Below, one piece after another: positions 9,352-19,536 of a DNA stretch of 64,000 nt. Position numbers and translations under genes: made by a program. This DNA is from Campanula takesimana (Eukaryota; Streptophyta; Magnoliopsida; Asterales; Campanulaceae). Location of the stretch: contig JAOWBW010000163.1 of assembly GCA_026119855.1 (NCBI GenBank), positions 124,001 to 188,000 of the forward strand, written 5' to 3'. The notes beneath the pieces were generated by a model. That model searched no databases. It was given only the letters and a program-made list of their open reading frames with translations, and had not been told where the DNA came from. Numbering within the stretch: position 1 is the stretch's first letter; each line of letters starts with the position of its first letter.

Positions 9352-11604
9352 CATGCTCTTATGAGAACTCAATTACATGAGAACCATGAGAACCAATGAT
9401 AGCAATTGGATTAGACACAAATCAAGGGTTTAGATTACTTTTTTAGTTTAAAACTTCGGTGGCATTCTTGTAATTAAGTTGACAAACAAAGGGAAGGGAA
9501 AAATACCATGTGTGTTCCAGAATTTGCCACATCATCACCCAAAATTTCCCTAAATTTTCAAAATTAAATATCTCATTAATTATAAATCGAAAAAATAATC
9601 CGAGAACACTGATTTTTTTGTCTCGACGAGACGAATCAAACTACATCCCTGAAGATAGGGTTTTAAAAAAATAATATTGAACAACGACAATTTTTTTAAA
9701 TACGCTTAGATACAATAGATGTTTGCTTATTGTATCTAACTGGATTGTTATGAACATTGTATTGGATACAAATGACTATTTAGCTATTGTATCTAACAGC
9801 AATGTGTCAACATTGATGTTGGATACAATAGGTGTTTGCCTATTGTATCTAACTGAATTGTTATGAACATTGCTATTGGATACAAATAGCTATTTAACTA
9901 TTGTATCTAACAGCAATGTGTCAATATTGCTGTTGGATACAATAGGCGTTTGCATATTATATCTAACTGAATTGTTATGAACAATGTATTGGATACGATA
10001 GCTATTTAGCTATTGTATCTATATAGCAATATGTCAACATTGATGTTGGATACAATAGGTGTTTGCTATTGTATCTAACGGTAATGATATGAATATCGCA
10101 TTGCATACAACAGGGGGTAGCTAGTGTATCCAATAACAATGTGTATGAAAATTGCTGTTAGATACAAATAGTTATTTAGCTATTGTATCTAACAGCAATG
10201 TGTCAACATTGTTGTTGGTTACAATAGGTGTTTGCCTATTGTATCTAACGGAATTGTTATGAACATTGTATTGGATACAAATGGCTATTTAGCTATTGTA
10301 TCTAACAGCAATGTGTCAACATTGATGTTGGATACAATAGGTGTTTGCCTATTGTATCTAACGGAATTGTTATGAACATTGTATTGGATACAAATGGCTA
10401 TTTAGCAATTGTATCTAACAGCAATGTGTCAACATTGATGTTGGATACAATAGGTGTTTGCCTATTGTATCTAACGGAATTGTTATGAACATTGTATTGG
10501 CTACAAATGGCTATTTAGGGATTGTATCTAACAGCAATGTGTCAACATTGCTGTTGGATACATGAGGTGTTTGCCTATTGTATCTAACTGAATTGTTAGG
10601 AACATTGTATTGGATACAAATAAGTATTTAGCTATTGTATCTAACAGCAAGATGTCAACACTACTGTTGGATACAATAGGTGTTTGCCTATTGTATCTAA
10701 CTGAATTGTTATGAACATTGATGTTGGATACAAATAGCTATTTAGCTATTGTATCTAACAGCAATGTGTCAATATTCCTGTTGGATACAATAGGTGTTTG
10801 CCTATTGTATCTAACTGAATGGTTATGAACATTGTATTGGATACAATAGCTATTTAGCTATTGTATCTAACAGCAATGTGTCAACATTGTACCTATTGTA
10901 TCCAACAACAATGTTGACACATTGCTGTTAGATACAATAGCTAAATGGCTATTTGTATCAAATACAATGTTCATAACAATTCAGTTAGATACATTAGGCA
11001 AACACCTATTGTATCCAACAGCAATGTTGATACATTGCTGTTAGATACAATAGCTAAATAGCTATTTGTATCCAACAACAATGTTCATAACAATTCAGTT
11101 AGATACAATAGGCAAACACCTATTGTATCCAACAGCAATGTTGACACGTTGCAGTTAGATACAATAGCTAAATAGCCATTTGTATCCAATACAATGTTCA
11201 TAACAATGCAGTTAGATATAATAGGCAAACACATATTGTATCTAAGCGTATTTTAAAAATTAGACGTTGTTCAATATTATTTTTTCAAAACCCTATCTTC
11301 AGGGATGTAGTTTGATTCGTCTCGTCGGGACAAAAAAATCAGTGTTCTCGGATTATTTTTTCGATTTGTAGTTAATGAGATATTTAATTTTGAAAATTTA
11401 GGGAAATTTTGGGTGATGACGTGGCAAATTCTAGAACACACATGATATTTTGCCCTTCCCTTTGTCTGTCAACCTAATTACAAGAATGCCACCGAATTTT
11501 TAAACTAAAAATGTAATCTAAACCCTTGATTTGTGTCTAATCCAATGGCTATCCTTGGTTCTCATGGTTCTCATGATATTTAAGTTCTCATTTGAGCACC
11601 TACC
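9348..11604. mobile_element. Large foldback/Micron-like element with inverting ~114-bp tandem array
   Basis: A 2.26-kb non-coding element set between (TA)n tracts. About 400 bp at each end form long inverted arms: GAGAACCATGAGAACCAAT at the left pairs with ATTGG..GGTTCTCATGGTTCTC at the right, and the CTACATCCCTGAAGATAGGG block at 9640 is mirrored near 11300. Inside the left arm is an array of about ten 114-bp units rich in TTGGATACAATAG and TATTGTATCTAAC. Near 10,888 the array flips and about three units run in the opposite direction. Insertion into TA repeats recalls the Micron MITEs of rice. No protein is encoded. Confidence 0.75.
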
Positions 11605-11612
11605 TATATATA

Positions 11613-11645
<33 letters not shown>
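11605..11645. repeat. (TA)n microsatellite between two foldback elements
   Basis: TA run with one TT interruption, shared by the right end of the 2.26-kb element and the left end of the 365-bp element. Confidence 0.9.
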
Positions 11646-12010
11646 GGTAGGTAGGTGCTCAAATGAGAACCTAAATATCGTGAAAACTGTGAGAACCAAT
11701 CATAACCATTAGATTATAAAAAAAAATCAAGGGTCCATATATTAGATACAATTGATACACTTAGATACATCACAAAAAAATTGATATTACACTTGGATAC
11801 AATAGGTTAATAAGTATTGTATCTAAGTGTTGCACTTGGATACACTATGTTAAAAACTAATGTATCCAATTGTTTTTCGAAAATTAACTAATGTATCCAA
11901 GTGTATCCAATGTATCTAACATCTGGACCCTTGATTTTTTTTTTCTAATCTAATGGTTATGATTGGTTCTCACGGTTCTCATATAAAATGGTTCTCACAG
12001 AAGCGCGACC
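11646..12010. mobile_element. Small foldback/Micron-like element related to the one at 9348
   Basis: A 365-bp element between (TA)n tracts. The left arm reads GTGAGAACCAATCATAACCA and the right arm is its inverse (TGGTTATGATTGGTTCTCAC). The centre again holds TAGATACA/TGTATCTAA and TTGGATACA motifs, and the left tip GTAGGTGCTCAAATGAGAAC matches the inverted right tip of the larger element. It is probably a shorter member of the same family. Confidence 0.75.
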
Positions 12011-12059
12011 ATATATATATATATATATTCATTTTCTAAGAAAACTAATTATCTATTCC

Positions 12060-12766
12060 TAGGGGTGATCATGGTCCGGTCTGGTCCATTTATTGACAAA
12101 AAATCACAGAACCAGAACCGGAACCAATACGCTGGTTTTATAAAAATTTAGAACCGGAACCAAACCAGTACTTGTTAGAACCAATACACTGGTTCTGGTT
12201 CTACTAGTCTGGTCTGGTCCGGTTCTAATCACTTGAAGTTTATTTGTTTTCAAATAAACCAATATTTGGGAGGGAGAGATGCGGCGCAGTTGAAGAATCG
12301 AATACTAAGGTTTCACTCTTTGGGTAAATTGAAAAGAGGATATGAATTTTGAAATATAAAACTTGAAAAGTGAAACTGAATAAGGATTAGGAGTCTAGGA
12401 CTTGATGGTGATTTGGGACTTTGGGGCTTAAGTTGGGTACAAAGTTACAAATAATTAAATGAGTATTTTTTTATTAAGCAATTTAAATGGATCTTTAAAA
12501 AATTATAATACAAAAATAAGTATATAATTTTATTAACTATATAATAATACATATAAAATAAATATATATAGAATATATGCACAACTGGTCCGGTCCGGTT
12601 CTAACCGGAATTAATTTTACCAAGAACCAGGACCGAACCAATATACTGGTTCTATAATATTTTAGAACCGGAACCAAACCATATGTACTGGTCTGGTCCA
12701 GTTTTAGGTGGTCTGGTCCGGTTCCACTGGTCCAGTCCGGTTCCATAAATTTTTTGCTCACCCCTA
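12060..12766. mobile_element. hAT-type element with GGTCCGGTCTGG-repeat ends
   Basis: A 707-bp element with ends TAGGGGTGATCA and TGCTCACCCCTA and a perfect 8-bp duplication TCTATTCC (12052-12059, 12767-12774). The arms consist of GGTCCGGTTCT/ACCGGAACC units. The centre (about 12,240-12,580) is non-repetitive and AT-rich with no convincing gene. The ends closely resemble those at 7609 and 46628. Confidence 0.9.
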
Positions 12767-12792
12767 TCTATTCCCTCCCTATAACATATGTA

Positions 12793-12981
12793 GTCTCATT
12801 TATTTCTATAGATAAATAGCTTTGTTTTTAAAATTAGTATAAATAATTTTATAATTTGTGTATCACTAATAAATTTTAAAATTTTCATTGCTGATGTAGT
12901 TTTTCTTTAATCCTCGATTAATATTAAATCAAATCAACTACTTCAAACAATAAAGCTATTTTTATAGGACAAATGAAATAT
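12793..12981. mobile_element. Short TA-flanked MITE
   Basis: The ends form an imperfect inverted repeat of about 30 bp: CTCATTTATTTCTATAGATA with AATAGCTTT at the left, and AAAGCTATTTTATAGGACAA followed by ATGAAATAT at the right. TA flanks both sides. The right end recurs at 25410. Confidence 0.6.
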
Positions 12982-12983
12982 TA

Positions 12984-13416
12984 CGATTCATTTTTTCCAT
13001 TTCTATAAGCTACACATGAACCTCCACATTTCATAATTTTGGTTTGTCACTCTTCAAGTAATCTCTTTTAAACTTTCTCATAATTCATATTCTTTCTGTC
13101 ACGGTTCAATTTTTGCACTTTCTTTTTAATTTTTAATAAGTGTCACTAATAAGTACTCCCTCTGTTTCAAAATACATATCGTTTTAGGAGTTAATTTTTG
13201 TTCCAAAATATTTGACGTTTTACTATTTTCAAAGAATATTTACGCTTGTTTACTTAATATACTCTTATTCATTAATGATGAACTATCGCTTGTATGTTCC
13301 TTCAAACTTCCTCGAAAATTGGATTCTGTTAGGGGCACATAAGTTTTTTTCTATGTATAAATTGCATTTCTTAATATGTGTGAAGAAGTCTAAAAAGACA
13401 TGTATTTTGAAACATA
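12984..13416. other. AT-rich gap, no gene; one Stowaway-like end
   Basis: Simple AT-rich DNA. ACTCCCTCTGTTTC at about 13155 looks like one end of a second Stowaway element, but I found no partner end. Confidence 0.4.
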
Positions 13417-13790
13417 CACTACAAGAAAAAGGTGAATTAGTGACATAAAGTTAGTGGCATTATATTACTAAATGACATTATATGTTTAGATAGTGTCACT
13501 TGATTTATAGTGGTGTCACTTGATTTATAGTGGCATTGGAGTATACATATTTAGTGTCATTTGGCAAGAAAATTACACTATAAACTTAATCTATAGTGTT
13601 ATTTATAAAAAATAACACTATAAATACTGAATGGGTGGCATCTAAAGTAATGACACTAAAACAGGATAATATTTACTGTCATTTGGCAAGAAAATGACAC
13701 TATAAGCTGAATTTATAGTGTCATTTATCAAAAATACACTATAAATAATACATGGGTTGCATTTAAAGTAATGAAACTAAAACATGTGTA
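13417..13790 (+). mobile_element. CACTA (En/Spm) terminal inverted repeat and subterminal repeats
   Basis: CACTACAAGAAAAA at 13417-13430 is the standard plant CACTA end. The next 350 bp are dense with TATAGTGTCATTT and its complement, including two copies of a hairpin-bearing unit about 123 bp apart (GTCATTTGGCAAGAAAA at about 13556 and 13679). These match the transposase-binding subterminal repeats of this superfamily. The opposite CACTA end was not found before 25,445. Confidence 0.75.
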
Positions 13791-14055
13791 GCTAATTCAA
13801 ATAAAAATGTCACTCATCTACGACGCCACAATTGTTTCAAATTTAATTGAATGTAGTTAAGAAAATTTCATAACGTGACTAGATAGGGCCACTAGTTCAA
13901 TTTTTCTATTTTCATTTGAAATTAATTCGTGTATAGAATATTTATTTAAATATAAATCTTAACAAAAATACAAAGGAAAAAATTAATCAGTATACATTAT
14001 AGTTTTTATTTGATAACTTATCAATGTGTATGAATCTACACGTGCTTAATATAAT

Positions 14056-15324
14056 TACATGAAGATGGTGATGAGTCTAATGATATTGCACAAATATTGC
14101 TTGAGCAAAATTATGTTAAGTGAAGTGGTGGAAGTATACAGGTGGTATATTTTTAATAATGAATTCATTATGGTATATGTGAAACACTTTAATATACATC
14201 ACGTAGTTATAATAACATGTTCATTTTACAGAAACGGGTTGAATTCACCCCTTATGAGAAATCACTTCTCCCTGGTAGCAATCTTAGAAATAAAAATACC
14301 ATCATCCCAGAGGTAGTATTATTCTATTTTGGTTTATTACGAAAATTTTGTTTCATACTTGTTACATTATATGAGATAATGAATGTTAAAAATTGTACAT
14401 ATAGGTCTTCAACTACTTGAGTGCGCAAGATTTGTCATTGCTTGTCGAGCGTGATCATACAAATGTGAAAAGTATATCTACAAAGGTAATATATATACTG
14501 TAGCATGATTAGTTTAATTTCATTATAAATATTAGACATGCAAGTAAATCATATACAATTTTAGGGATACTATGATTCAAACTTTCAAGGCCAATCAGTC
14601 CGTCCCACGTGCGTTTGAGCTAGTATAACTAATGAGCATCCTCAGGTTGTACTTAATTTGTGTTGTGAAAACCTTTTTGTTGTTAGTAAACATTTCTTAT
14701 TTACTATAAAAATTGAAGTTAACCACAACATAATATTTTGTAGATTCTAGCTGACTTTCATCTTCCTGAGTAATCACATGGTGTTGATTGTGGTACTATT
14801 ATACATCACATGCTGGTAACATTATTATTATAAAAAATTACAATAGAAAAACATTATATTTTGAAATTTATGTCTTCATATTGAATATTTTGTTATATTT
14901 ACAGGCTAGAGAACAAATTATTCCTTCCAGAAAGGTTCAAAATGGTTTAAATCTTCTTGAGGACTCACGTGGGGTAAATTTTGGCTTTACTACACGTCAT
15001 TCAAGTGGAATATTGCATTTACATATACATTGTTAGAAATGTCTTTCTTTTGAATTTTATTTTACTATGTAAACTAATATATTCTTAACATGTTGCAGCC
15101 TAGAGAAGAATTCACTCCTCGTAGAGAAACATCACTCTCTGACACATTCTCATCAATGCTAAATGGTCCTCATACTCAGGTAAACTTTTTGATATTTTCT
15201 TTTATTTTACTAAGAATTTAAAAAATGTGTCAATGAATTTTTTTTTTCTTGGATATGCTCTACTTTTTTTCATTTGACATAATGCAATTGCAAAATGTGA
15301 CATGAATGTGTTCTTTTTAGGGCA
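14056..15324 (+). pseudogene. Degenerate multi-exon CACTA-borne gene, 5' portion
   Basis: A run of short exon-like blocks sits between good GT-AG sites: about 14060-14141, 14232-14311 (KRVEFTPYEKSLLPG), 14405-14486 (FNYLSAQDLSLLVERD), 14565-14646, 14744-14816, 14905-14973 (AREQIIPSRK), and 15100-15179 (PREEFTPRRETSLSD). Several are similar to each other (x-R-x-EFTP), suggesting exon duplication. Stops occur inside some blocks, so the gene is dead. The next exon starts with GGCAC after TTTTTAG and is cut five bases in by the Tat element at 15326. The blocks are placed with the CACTA element by position and by the downstream exon; no catalytic domain is recognised. Confidence 0.45.
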
Positions 15325-15325
15325 C

Positions 15326-16627
15326 TGTAGACACCCCGCCTTGGACCTCTCACCCCGATTGCATACAAAGTATTTTTATTTAACTTATTTTCATTAATTT
15401 CTGTTACTTCGGTTAAAGTTCCTAACTGATTCCGTTAGTTTTGGACTAAACTGCATAACAGAGTTAACTTTTAGGGTCATTCTGTCATTCTGTCATTTTT
15501 CACCCGCGGGCGCTTCCGGCACTGCCAGTGAGCCGCGCGCGCGTCCCGCCCCAAAAGCCGGACCCGCGCGCTTCCCACTTTGGCAGTAACGGATTGCACC
15601 TTATTTCCCTCCCTTTTCTTATTTACAAACATCTTTTCTTGATCACAAAAAACCATCTTTTTACATCCATATTCATCCCCCCTTTTCTCATTAACTCTCA
15701 ATCCCAAATTCTAAGCTTTTTCCCAAAAAACTAATATTTCTTTCATTTATTATTTGATTTCCTTTATTTCTTTTATTTTTCTTTTATTCCTTTATCTTAT
15801 TTGTGATTGGCCCATTCCATTTCACATGGATGACCAATTTCCCTCCATCATTTCCCTCTCTTTTTTACCTATAAAAACCATCATCTTCTACCTTGGAAAA
15901 GGACTTCCTTTTGGACTCTAACCTTGATTCACCAACTACATTATACACAAATTCTCCCAACAAGAGTTCTTAGTAACAAGACTCTACACAAATTGTTCTA
16001 CAACAATTTCATTACAACAACAACACTTTCAAGTCAAGGTTCCAAGTCCTCTTTCTCAAGGTACAACTCCATTTTCTTCCTTTGTTTTCTTCTTCTTGAT
16101 GTATGCAATCCCCATTAATGGGACATGACCAACATGACTACTTCACACATTGAAGTTAGTTAAGGTTATCTCCCTACATTTTAATCTTAACTTTAATTCA
16201 CCATGTTAATTTCTCTTCATCTCTTAATGTAATTCTTTAACATTACTTGTTACATGTAATCTTTATCATTAAATAAATAAAATAATTCTATTTTATTTCC
16301 CCTTTATTTCCCATTTTTCTTCTCATCACAATTGTTAGCACATTTCTATTTAATTAATTGAAGGACATGTAAATATTAGAACACCAATAGTAGCAAGACC
16401 CGCGTAAGCGGGGCGGAGTGGGTGTTTAAGTACTTCCCACTCCGTCACCTAACCCCGAACCCTTCTCTCCCGAATCTCTGGTTTTGTACATAAATTAGGC
16501 TATTTCTAGGTTTTTCTTATGTTCCTTTAAAAACATAGGTGGCGACTCTAAACAATCTAAATATAAGTTAGACATCCTAGAATAATTCACCGCTCTAGCC
16601 AAGCCGTGGTTCCCCGGGGTATCTACA
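15326..16627 (+). repeat. 5' LTR of Tat-1
   Basis: 1302 bp, TG...CA. A GC-rich hairpin lies in U3 (15500-15588; stem ACTGCCA 15521-15527 / TGGCAGT 15581-15587). The TATA box TATAAAA is at 15870, so transcription should start near 15,900. Compared with the 3' LTR the main change is an extra 10-bp unit near 15485 (a doubled TCATTCTGTC). Confidence 0.93.
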
Positions 16628-16628
16628 G

Positions 16629-16647
16629 TGGCGACTCTGCTGGGGAC
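16629..16647 (+). other. Primer-binding site of Tat-1
   Basis: TGGCGACTCTGCTGGGGAC begins one base after the LTR. The same stretch with one change follows the LTR at 62669. I associate this PBS type with the tRNA-Arg primer reported for Ogre elements; the tRNA match is not checked. Confidence 0.75.
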
Positions 16648-16705
16648 GTATTAGAGGGTTAAACTTGTGTTCTTAACTTTTGGTGTTCTTATTACTGTTT
16701 TCTGG

Positions 16706-16800
16706 GCATTCTGGTAAAAAGGGTGGGAAGCGCGCGCCTCTGGCCTTCTTGGCCTAAAGCGCGCGCGTCCGACCCCAATTACCAGAATCGCCCGCCTCCT
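16706..16800 (+). other. GC-rich leader hairpin of Tat-1, reverse-complement related to U3
   Basis: ATTCTGGTAA (16708-16717) and TTACCAGAAT (16779-16788) form a perfect 10-bp stem around AAGCGCGCGCC and GCGCGCGTCC motifs. The block aligns over about 85 bp with the reverse complement of the U3 hairpin at 15500-15588, including 14 perfect bases (16723-16736). Confidence 0.7.
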
Positions 16801-17562
16801 TTCTTGTCCTTCAATTCCATATTTCTGTGCTAACAATTACTGCAGGGGAAAGTTTTCTTAATTAAGGGTCAAGGCAATCCCTTGAACCCACTGATTTGCA
16901 GATTCTCACCCAGAAGCGGGCGCCTCTGCCCTTCTTCCTCTCACGCGCGCGCCTTCCGCATAGGTAACCCAATGCGCGCGCTTCTGGGCGCATTCCCGGA
17001 ACAGAACAGTGCACAGAAACAGAACAGAATGACAGTGTGTGGGCACCGGGCCTGCATACAATTTCTTTTACTTTCTGTTTATTTTTATCGGTCACACGGG
17101 TGATTCGAAAGTTGTAATTATGTGCTTATTTGTTTTTTTATTTATTGCGCGCGCCTCTGGCCTTCTTGGCCTAAAGCGCGCGCGTCCGACCCCAATTACC
17201 AGAATCGCCCGCCTCCTTTCTTGTCCTTCAATTCCATATTTCTGTGCTAACAATTACTGCAGGGGAAAGTTTTCTTAATTAAGGGTCAAGGCAATCCCTT
17301 GAACCCACTGATTTGCAGATTCTCACCCAGAAGCGGGCGCCTCTGCCCTTCTTCCTCTCACGCGCGCCCCTTCCGCATAGGACCCAATGCGCGCGCTTCT
17401 GGGCGCATTCCCGGAACAGAACAGTGCACAGAAACAGAACAGAATGACAGTGTGTGGGCACCGGGCCTGCATACAATTTCTTTTACTTTCTGTTTATTTT
17501 TATCGGTCACACGGGTGATTCGAAAGTTGTAATTATGTGCTTATTTGTTTTTTTATTTATTT
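16730..17562 (+). repeat. 417-bp tandem duplication in the Tat-1 leader
   Basis: Copy 1 is 16730-17146 and copy 2 is 17147 to about 17562. They are nearly identical (a few bases differ near 16961 and 17378). Each copy carries a set of GCGCGCG motifs. No ORF is conserved across it. Confidence 0.93.
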
Positions 17563-18294
17563 CTTTTGAAAAAAAAAATGTTTTGTCACATGTTAGACCT
17601 CACACTACATGCACATATTCTTATCAACTGCTCACTATCGAGTCGCACAAGTCCAACCCCAAACCCGTCGAGGCCCGTCCTAGAAAGTTTCAAGCTCCAC
17701 TCGACCTTGGCTCTTTCGAAGCGGTAAACCTCAGCCCGTGGCGTAGTTCATGACTACATGCCGGGGGTGACCTTTGAGCCTCATATTCAAGCCGACCACA
17801 AGACACACAATTCTAGTCTAGGGTCTAACACTCCGTGACTCAAGTCGGTTTCCATGTGCCGAGATTTCCCTAAACTAATGTCTTCAAATCATACATGCCA
17901 ATTTGTTGCAATGGACGAAATAAAACTCCGTCCTCAAAAGTGGCTATTTTGGACGAAAATAAAAATCCGTCCCCGCATGTATGATTTACTACATTAATTT
18001 AGTTTAATCCCGACACATGTAGGGCTCACAAGTGTGGTGGAATCCGATGAGTATATGGGACCGCGAGAAGGTCTATATACTAGTGTGCCGATTCCACTAT
18101 TTTTTCTAGAAACCCCCAAAAAAAAAAAAAGACTCCGTCCTTCCGACTTTTGTAAATAAAAAAAAAAAAAAAAAAAAAAGAGTCATTTTCTTTATATGGT
18201 TGAGTCTTTTTTGTGTTTGTGGGTTAAATTTATTTTACTCAAAAGGTGTTTGTGGGGCCAATCTAAGATCAACCGTGCTCTTCCAATAGGTCCA

Positions 18295-18906
18295 ATGGCT
18301 TCCAACGGCGACAACAACAACGGTGGAAATTATTTCGTGTCCAACGAAGGGTTACTCAACGTAATGAAATCAATGGGGGAACAAATGGATAGGATTGTCG
18401 AGGACGCCCGCCGTAAAGATAATTTGTGGCAAGCCCGTTTCGATATCGACAAGAGGATTCACAAAGAAGAGGTTTCTGAACTCAAGGCCCGTCTTGATTA
18501 TGAAAGAAGAATTCACAAGGAAGAGGTTTCCGAACTCAAAGCCCATTTGCAAGAGCTCACCGACAGCAAAGCAAAGTTCAATGATAAAGCATGCTCAAGT
18601 GGCCCGACCCTCAAAAGCTACAAAGGTACCACCAACAACCGAGTTTTCACTCCTCTCCAAGGAGTAACCCAAGCCGAGGCATTTGAAATTTTGGTGGCAA
18701 GAGGGAAGATCAAACCTTTGGAGGGGTACAAGCCGAAGGCGATACTGAAAAATCATGCTCATGGTGAATGGTGCGGCTACCACAAGCATAGTGGCCACAC
18801 TACCGAAGGGTGCTTCCTTCTCCGAAACATCATCCAAGATTTGATCGACAACGGCGAATTTACCGTGGGTGAAGAGCAACTCATCAAAGAAGTGGCTTCG
18901 TTTTGA
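18295..18906 (+). CDS. Short gag-like protein of Tat-1 with coiled coil and Tat-type zinc motif
   Basis: 203 residues from the ATG at 18295; the frame stays open upstream to 18196, but MASNGDNNNGG in good context is the likelier start. Residues about 35-85 are a coiled coil made by a direct duplication of RIHKEEVSELKA. Near residues 159-173 lies WCGYHKHSGHTTEGC, the C-x2-H-x4-H-x4-C arrangement seen in Tat/Ogre polyproteins, followed by IIQDLIDNGEF, also a clade signature. It resembles the C-terminal part of Tat gag rather than a full gag, which is usually more than twice this length. The product may bind RNA or dimerise. No protease or polymerase follows, only homopolymer-rich non-coding sequence. 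Confidence 0.7.
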   Translation: MASNGDNNNGGNYFVSNEGLLNVMKSMGEQMDRIVEDARRKDNLWQARFDIDKRIHKEEVSELKARLDYERRIHKEEVSELKAHLQELTDSKAKFNDKACSSGPTLKSYKGTTNNRVFTPLQGVTQAEAFEILVARGKIKPLEGYKPKAILKNHAHGEWCGYHKHSGHTTEGCFLLRNIIQDLIDNGEFTVGEEQLIKEVASF

Positions 18907-19286
18907 AATGGGGCTTCAACAAAGAGGACGACGACAACAATCTCCGTTTCTCTTTCTCTACCTAGTAGTAGGAATAAAAAAAAAAAAAAAAAAAAAAGAG
19001 TCAAAAGTCCTCTTTTGTGTGCATTAATGTTTTCTCTCGTCCCATGTTAAGTGTCGAGTCTTCTTATCAAATAAAAGTCGTTCTTGTCCTTATACACTCT
19101 TCCAAGTTGTTCGATCTAATTCTTGACAAAATGATGAAAAGATGTCTAAACAAGTTTTAGAACAAGGCCATCACTTGAACGCCTAGGGGCTAAACATCGA
19201 CGCCAACATCAACGACGAAGCCAAGACAAACAAGGTGGAGCAACAATCATGAAGAAGTCAAGCAAAGTTTTCAAAGGGGGATTAAC

Positions 19287-19318
<32 letters not shown>

Positions 19319-19366
19319 TCGCTAGGTTGAAACCATCAAATCAACCTAGGCAAAAGTTAGAGCACA

Positions 19367-19403
<37 letters not shown>

Positions 19404-19499
19404 CCTCAATCAAAGAAGTTCACATCAAGATCATCATCATCATCCACCAACGAAGGACGAAGCAACAATTCATCACGAAGAATGGAGAATCCACAAGAA

Positions 19500-19536
19500 C
19501 TACGGTGACCTGAGCCTCTACACTGGAGGAACGTAG
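19500..19536 (+). other. CTACG...CGTAG stem-loop, copy A
   Basis: CTACG pairs with CGTAG; an inner CCTC/GAGG stem is separated from it on the 5' side by GTGACCTGAG. GGCAACC follows. Confidence 0.6.

Noticed and set aside
13151..13200. Second Stowaway element starting ACTCCCTCTGTTTC
   Set aside because: No matching inverted end or TA flank found downstream.
14744..14816. Exon with HGVDCG that recalls an Ulp1 cysteine box in the CACTA gene
   Set aside because: Too short, contains a stop, and lacks the His/Asp context; not reported as a protease.
15477..15734. ORFs in the U3 region, repeated in the 3' LTR
   Set aside because: Present in both LTRs, GC-hairpin sequence; no domain.
18196..18294. 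Extended N-terminus of the Tat-1 gag-like ORF
   Set aside because: Hydrophobic low-quality leader; the ATG at 18295 fits better.
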